The notes beneath the pieces are model-generated. The model saw only the letters and a program-made list of their open reading frames with translations. It made no database searches and was not told the DNA's origin. A DNA stretch of 11,036 nucleotides from Arenibacter sp963972175 (lineage in GTDB: Bacteria; Bacteroidota; Bacteroidia; Flavobacteriales; Flavobacteriaceae): assembly GCA_963972175.1 (NCBI GenBank), contig CAXAVP010000143.1, positions 1 to 11,036 of the forward strand, in the 5' to 3' direction. This document shows, piece after piece, positions 7,136 to 11,036 of the stretch; the first letter of the stretch is position 1; every line of letters starts with the position of its first letter. Position numbers and translations under genes: made by a program.

Positions 7136-7169
7136 AAAAAAAACCGAGGTCTAGACCTCGGTTTTTTTT
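7136..7169. terminator. Bidirectional intrinsic terminator, 34-bp perfect palindrome
   Basis: Eight A, then CCGAGGTCTAGACCTCGG, then eight T form a perfect 34-bp palindrome centred between 7152 and 7153. Read on either strand it gives a G/C-rich hairpin followed by a U8 tract. It lies 13 bp after the stop of the thioredoxin-like gene and 7 bp after the stop of the convergent DUF2723 gene, so one element should terminate both transcripts. Confidence 0.95.
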
Positions 7170-7176
7170 GTGTTGT

Positions 7177-10100
7177 TTACTCCGGGACAGCAATACTGTC
7201 CTTTACTTCCTCTGGGATAGCATCCATGGAGGTAGAGTCTATTAAGTCCGGATCGGAAGTTGGTGGCATAAGGCCTTCCATGGGATCGTTGCGGTAGAAT
7301 CGCTCAAACTTGTCAATATATTCATTAAATATTAAGGTCTCTTTTTCGGCATTTTCCTTGTCCTGATTGGTAATCAAAATATCTATGTTTCTGCTATAGG
7401 CCTCTAGGTCCGGAATAATTTCATCTAAAAAGAGTCGTTGCTCATCAAACGGCAGGTTGGCAAAATAATCCAACCGCTCCTGATATATCTTTTTCAGTTT
7501 TTGGAATAGGTTTCTGGCCTTTTCGGTTTCCCCAACTTTATAATAGCCGTCCACAAAAGGCTCTATAAAGGCGTAATAGCCAAAATGCTCTACCGGCATG
7601 TTTTCCATGGCGATATTGATGATGTCCTTTGCCTTGTCTATCTTGTTCTCATCGATCAAGGCTTCTGTGAGTCGGGCCAAATTGCCCCTGAAAGATAATG
7701 CCTGGGTACGGGTTTGGGGATCGTGGTAGATGTCTGGGCTCCCTGAATTGCCCCAATTCCATTTTTTAACAATGTCATACATAAGATCGGAATCTATCCT
7801 GCCCATTTCGTATGCACTTTGGTTTGTTGTTTTAATAGGTACCAATTTGTATACTAGACCGTCTAATTGTAGGTAGTCCTTCATCCATATGTATTCTCCT
7901 GGGTCAAAGCTTCCGCCTGAGAAATAGATGGGACGTTTCCAGTCGTTGTTTGCCAGGATGTCCAGCATCATGATACGGTTCTTTGGAAGGGCGCTCTTGG
8001 GTAGATCAATATCTATATAATCTACGATCAAGGCCGAATCCTTGGCTTTTACCAAACCGCTCTCCAGAACGTTTTTCTTGTTTACGGGTACCCTTATTTT
8101 ATTGGTAGGGTAGTACACTACATCCAGGTTGCTCTCCGAATACTGACTTAGGTCGGCACCTTGTTTTTGTAGGATGCTGCGGAATTTGGTCTGCTCTTTA
8201 TCGCTGCCTACCCAGTTCATAAAGTCTTTTATGTTCCATCTACTGTCTGTTAATTTGTTAAAGTAGATAGCGTCCCTGGATCCCCATTTGTATTCATTAT
8301 GTGTTAGTTGCGAGGGAATGGGTTCACTTTCATAGGCTTTCTTTTTCATTTGGTCTATGTACCAATCAGTAGCAAAAAGACTGGTGTTTACTACCCTAAC
8401 GTCGGTTCGGAAACCTTCAATCTCTTGGGCATACCACAATGGGAAGGTGTCATTGTCACCAATAGTGAAGAGAATAGCGCCAGCATCCTCCTGGGTAGAT
8501 TCCAAATACGCTTTGGCGGTTGAGTTGGCGGTAAACCTATTGGAGCGGTCATGGTCGTCCCAGTTTTGGAAGGCCATTACTCCAGGGACGGCCAATAGGC
8601 ATAAAATAGTTAAGGCCGGAGCCAATACCTTAGGATTTATAAGTTTTTGGAACTCGTCAAAAAGTGCATATACTCCCAAGCCTATCCATATGCCAAAAAC
8701 ATAAAAGGAACCTACCAGGGAATAGTCGCGCTCCCTTGGTTGGAATATGGCTGGATTGGTGTAAAATTGTATGGCGATACCGGTAAACAGGAAAAATACG
8801 AAGAGGGCCCAAAACTGTTTTGGGTTTTTACTGATCTGAAAAATAAGACCAATAATACCCAGAAGCAGGGGCAGGAAGAAGTAGGTGTTTCTGCCCTTGT
8901 TGTTTTTAATGTCGCTGGGAAGGTTTTCCTGGCTTCCCAATCGTGCGCTGTCTATAAAGTTAAGGCCGCTCAACCAATTTCCGTGATTGTCGTACCGTCC
9001 CTGAATGTCATCTTGCTTTCCTGTAAAATTCCACATAAAATAACGCCAATACATGTATCCAAATTGAAATTCGAACATGTATTTAATATTTTGTAACACT
9101 GTAGGGGGCTCTACTTCAATATACTCCGAAAACTCCCTTAGGAACCTCATGTATTGGGAAGTGTCTATTTCCCCTTTGGCATAACCGTCCTTGAATTGGT
9201 TTACTGCCTGTCGCAATTCATTATTGCCTAGGTAGTCCGATTTGATCCTAAAAGTAAGTGGATCAAAATATTTCATATAGTTTTCGGCGTTTTGTTCGCT
9301 CCACATTCGGGGTAGTATGCCAACGTGGTTTGGATTGGGGCCCTGTAAGGCATCTTTGTAGTGGTTAACTATTACGTACTTTCCGGTTTTAAGGTCTTTT
9401 TCATACTTTGGCTTTTCGTCCATTTCTTCCCCGGCCGGGGCAAAGGCGTTGGAGTAATACGCTCCGTACACCGGACTGTCCACGCCCGGGTATTGTTCCC
9501 GGTTGTAGTAGGCCAATAGGGATCTGGCATCAGCAGGGTCATTTTCGTTGATAACTACATCGGCATTCGCCCTAATGGGGAGCATAAGCCAAGAAGAAAA
9601 TCCTAAGAACAAAAACATTAAACACAATACAATGGTGTTTGCCGTGGTAAAGTTGTTTTTACGGGTGTAGCGCAATCCACAATAAAATGCACCTGCAAAT
9701 AAAAGGCCCATGATGATTGTCCCTGAATTAAAGGGGAGCCCAATGGTATTGATGAAAAATACCTCGCTCCATCCAAAAAGTTTAAGGACATAGGTCAGTG
9801 AAAATTTATAGACCAACATCAATATGGCAACTACAGCTATATTGGCCAATAGGAAATTCTTTACAGTGATGGTTTTGTAGGTTTTAAAGTAATAAAGCAG
9901 GCCTATGGTGGGGATTGCCAAAAAACCCATGAATTGGATTCCAAAGGTTAGTCCTACCACAAATGATATAAGTACAATCCATTTGTTGCCACGAGGCGAT
10001 TCTAGGTCGTCTACCCACTTAAGTGCAAGCCAGAGTAAGAGCGACATGATAAGGCTGGCCATGGCGTAGACCTCGGTTTCGGTAGCGTTGAACCAAAAGC

Positions 10101-10509
10101 TGTCCGAAAAAGTAAAGGCTAAAGAGCCTACCAGGCCACTGCCTAGTACGGCCATAGCCTTGCTGTTGGTAAAAGCGGTGTCCTTGGTGATTAACTTTTT
10201 AGTAAGGTTGGTGATGGTCCAGAACATAAAAAGTATGGTGAAGGCACTGGAAACACCCGAAAGTAGGTTTACCATTCTTGCCACCTGCTCTGGTTCCATG
10301 GCAAACATGGCAAAAAAAGCACCGATCATTTGCAGTAAAGGGGCTCCGGGAGGGTGTCCTACCTGTAGTTTGGCAGAGGTGGCAATATATTCTCCAGCAT
10401 CCCAGAAACTACTGGTGGGTTCAACGGTTATTCCGTAGACTATAAGGGCTATAAAAAAAACAAACCATCCAGTGATGGTGTCCCATTTTTTAAAATTTTT
10501 TAAAAACAT
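7177..10509 (-). CDS. DUF2723 (GT117-type, GT-C-like) membrane protein
   Basis: A large (1110-residue) inner-membrane protein of the DUF2723 family, typical of Bacteroidota and currently grouped with GT-C-fold glycosyltransferases (GT117; protein O-mannosyltransferase-like). The first external loop holds FWDAGEYIATSAKLQVGHPPG (35-55), where Asp37 and Glu40 sit where GT-C enzymes keep their catalytic acidic residues. Hydrophobic segments at about 13-30, 57-71, 84-100, 119-135, 147-163, 177-208, 219-240, 263-280 and 290-312 form the N-terminal bundle. A soluble stretch (about 315-540) and a second bundle (about 543-648) follow. The rest, about 460 residues, is soluble, starting with the family signature GDNDTFPLWYAQEIEGFRTD (684-703) and ending with TPR-like helical pairs (about 940-1050) and an acidic tail. 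A lipid-linked sugar donor and a protein or glycan acceptor in the periplasm are inferred. The gene is monocistronic, with a terminator 7 bp past its stop. Confidence 0.85.
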   Translation of the reverse strand: MFLKNFKKWDTITGWFVFFIALIVYGITVEPTSSFWDAGEYIATSAKLQVGHPPGAPLLQMIGAFFAMFAMEPEQVARMVNLLSGVSSAFTILFMFWTITNLTKKLITKDTAFTNSKAMAVLGSGLVGSLAFTFSDSFWFNATETEVYAMASLIMSLLLWLALKWVDDLESPRGNKWIVLISFVVGLTFGIQFMGFLAIPTIGLLYYFKTYKTITVKNFLLANIAVVAILMLVYKFSLTYVLKLFGWSEVFFINTIGLPFNSGTIIMGLLFAGAFYCGLRYTRKNNFTTANTIVLCLMFLFLGFSSWLMLPIRANADVVINENDPADARSLLAYYNREQYPGVDSPVYGAYYSNAFAPAGEEMDEKPKYEKDLKTGKYVIVNHYKDALQGPNPNHVGILPRMWSEQNAENYMKYFDPLTFRIKSDYLGNNELRQAVNQFKDGYAKGEIDTSQYMRFLREFSEYIEVEPPTVLQNIKYMFEFQFGYMYWRYFMWNFTGKQDDIQGRYDNHGNWLSGLNFIDSARLGSQENLPSDIKNNKGRNTYFFLPLLLGIIGLIFQISKNPKQFWALFVFFLFTGIAIQFYTNPAIFQPRERDYSLVGSFYVFGIWIGLGVYALFDEFQKLINPKVLAPALTILCLLAVPGVMAFQNWDDHDRSNRFTANSTAKAYLESTQEDAGAILFTIGDNDTFPLWYAQEIEGFRTDVRVVNTSLFATDWYIDQMKKKAYESEPIPSQLTHNEYKWGSRDAIYFNKLTDSRWNIKDFMNWVGSDKEQTKFRSILQKQGADLSQYSESNLDVVYYPTNKIRVPVNKKNVLESGLVKAKDSALIVDYIDIDLPKSALPKNRIMMLDILANNDWKRPIYFSGGSFDPGEYIWMKDYLQLDGLVYKLVPIKTTNQSAYEMGRIDSDLMYDIVKKWNWGNSGSPDIYHDPQTRTQALSFRGNLARLTEALIDENKIDKAKDIINIAMENMPVEHFGYYAFIEPFVDGYYKVGETEKARNLFQKLKKIYQERLDYFANLPFDEQRLFLDEIIPDLEAYSRNIDILITNQDKENAEKETLIFNEYIDKFERFYRNDPMEGLMPPTSDPDLIDSTSMDAIPEEVKDSIAVPE

Positions 10510-10640
10510 GCGGTCAGTTGTTTATCCGAAGGGACGAATTTACTAATTATAATAGATATGAGGATATTTATTTGATAAACCTTTAACAACTTAGGGTGGC
10601 GTAGACATGGTTTGCCATATTAGAGCAAAAAAAAACGGTT

Positions 10641-10702
10641 ACGACCGAGTAGTTCTATACCCTTTTGAAAAATAGTAGGTTAAGGGTATTGTAAAAGGTC
10701 GT
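10641..10702. repeat. Nested inverted repeats (possible stem-loop)
   Basis: ACGACC (10641-10646) pairs with GGTCGT (10697-10702), and inside it ATACCCTT (10657-10664) pairs perfectly with AAGGGTAT (10682-10689), leaving a 17-base loop and an asymmetric internal loop of 10 and 7 bases. No T tract follows immediately, so it does not look like a terminator; a T-rich run begins about 10 bases later. It could be an operator-like or RNA structure, or chance in A/T-rich DNA. Confidence 0.4.
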
Positions 10703-10747
10703 GGGAAAATTATTTTTTCTTTTTTTTGGAATATGATCAAAAAATAT

Positions 10748-10777
10748 TTGTGCATATAAAACTTTGTTTTAAATTTG
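10748..10777 (+). promoter_or_regulatory. Consensus Bacteroidota promoter for tRNA-Gln
   Basis: TTG at 10748-10750, a 19-bp spacer, then TAAATTTG at 10770-10777 match the consensus TTG-N19-TAnnTTTG exactly. The predicted start near 10784 leaves about 12 nt of 5' leader before the mature tRNA. Confidence 0.85.
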
Positions 10778-10795
10778 CACGCTCAATTAAGGCAA

Positions 10796-10870
10796 TGGCC
10801 TATGGTGTAATTGGCAACACAGCTGGTTTTGGTCCAGTCGTTCTAGGTTCGAGTCCTAGTAGGCCAACCA
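10796..10870 (+). tRNA. tRNA-Gln(UUG), CCA encoded
   Basis: A complete cloverleaf folds from the sequence. The acceptor stem is TGGCCTA (10796-10802) with TAGGCCA (10860-10866). The D stem is GTGT with ACAC, and the loop contains TAATTGGCAA. The anticodon stem is GCTGG with CCAGT (one G-T pair), and the seven-base loop TTTTGGT places TTG at 10829-10831 as positions 34-36, reading CAA/CAG glutamine codons. The T stem is CTAGG with CCTAG around the loop TTCGAGT. Position 73 is A (10867) and the CCA end is encoded at 10868-10870. The U1-A72 first pair is typical of tRNA-Gln. It stands alone, with its own promoter and terminator. Confidence 0.97.
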
Positions 10871-10883
10871 AAGGGTTGATTTT

Positions 10884-10920
10884 AAATCCCGACGCGAAAG
10901 TGTCGGGATTTTTCTTTTTT
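10884..10920 (+). terminator. Intrinsic terminator of tRNA-Gln
   Basis: AAATCCCGACGC, loop GAAA, and GTGTCGGGATTT form a 12-bp stem (one G-T pair) closed by a GNRA-type tetraloop, followed by TTCTTTTTT. It starts 13 bp after the encoded CCA end, the classical arrangement for a single-tRNA transcript. Confidence 0.92.
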
Positions 10921-11036
10921 GGATGCTTTGAGTGGTGTGTAAAATTCTATTCTATATTTTTTGAGTTGCAACCAACTTCTGTGGGATCAAGTCCAAAATC
11001 TGGGTTTTTACCATTTTAGGAATATAATTTAATCAG
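10921..11036. other. Right-edge intergenic sequence, no gene seen
   Basis: No convincing coding frame on either strand; the longest minus-strand frame with an ATG is 20 codons and unrecognised. CCAAAAT and ATTTTAGG form a loose inverted repeat near 10993-11020. The region may be the upstream or downstream flank of a gene outside the window. Confidence 0.5.

Larger units (their letters stand above)
10510..10795. other. Intergenic region between DUF2723 gene and tRNA-Gln
   Basis: These 286 bp hold the divergent upstream regions of the DUF2723 gene and the tRNA. On the minus strand TAAATTCG (10542-10535) is one base off the -7 consensus and could serve the DUF2723 gene, but no TTG is found at the proper distance. 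The middle contains the nested inverted repeat at 10641-10702. The right end holds the tRNA promoter. No open frame longer than a few codons looks coding. Confidence 0.6.

Noticed and set aside
8647..9096. 149-codon plus-strand frame opposite the DUF2723 gene
   Set aside because: It lies wholly antisense to a well-supported gene, has no promoter or family resemblance, and looks like chance coding on the opposite strand.
10960..11000. Sequence GGGATCAAGTCC resembling a tRNA T-arm, as if a second partial tRNA or attachment-site copy followed tRNA-Gln
   Set aside because: Only the T-loop-like core resembles a tRNA; there is no matching acceptor or anticodon arm, and no integrase or direct repeat of the tRNA 3' end is visible.
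10726..11019. 97-codon plus-strand open frame at the right end
   Set aside because: It runs through the tRNA promoter, the whole tRNA-Gln and its terminator, and the peptide resembles no protein family; it is a by-product of these RNA elements.
1..11036. CRISPR array, toxin-antitoxin, phage or transposon island
   Set aside because: No regularly spaced repeats, terminal inverted repeats, transposase or integrase motifs were seen; gene content is ordinary chromosomal.

Overview
The window looks like chromosomal DNA of a member of the Bacteroidota, most likely a marine Flavobacteriaceae. This rests on recognisable protein families (a flavobacterial-type Pol I, glycosylasparaginase and a DUF2723 membrane protein), on starts with A/T-rich leaders and no Shine-Dalgarno sequence, and on two promoters matching the Bacteroidota consensus TTG-N18/19-TAnnTTTG. 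It reads as ordinary housekeeping chromosome. I see no transposase, integrase, phage gene, CRISPR array or defence locus, and no gene is visibly broken.

Layout, left to right. Bases 1-268 are T-rich and hold no supportable gene. A small lipocalin-like lipoprotein (269-769, +) converges on polA (805-3645, -). Upstream of polA on the same strand, 42 bp away, is a glycosylasparaginase-type Ntn hydrolase with a Tat-type lipoprotein signal (3688-4683, -). It is divergent, across 42 bp, from cutC (4726-5454, +). After cutC come a membrane-anchored metallophosphoesterase (5506-6735, +) and a small thioredoxin-fold protein with no cysteines (6826-7122, +), the latter with its own promoter. A 34-bp perfect palindrome (7136-7169) separates it from a convergent 1110-residue DUF2723/GT-C-like membrane protein (7177-10509, -). 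A 286-bp intergenic region with nested inverted repeats precedes tRNA-Gln(UUG) (10796-10870, +), which has a consensus promoter and a strong intrinsic terminator. The last ~115 bp hold no clear gene.

How the genes relate. Apart from polA, cutC and the tRNA, the products look like envelope proteins: two lipoproteins, a phosphoesterase predicted to face the periplasm, and a large GT-C-type membrane enzyme. No shared pathway can be demonstrated.

I did not find a convincing new multi-gene system. The observations most worth a second look are at residue level. They are a thioredoxin fold with NEQS in place of CGPC; a Pol I in which the dNTP-contacting His of the DIH motif is Pro; a sliding-clamp-like QFSLF peptide in the Pol I linker; and a twin-arginine motif placed before the fourth, not the first, membrane segment of the phosphoesterase.
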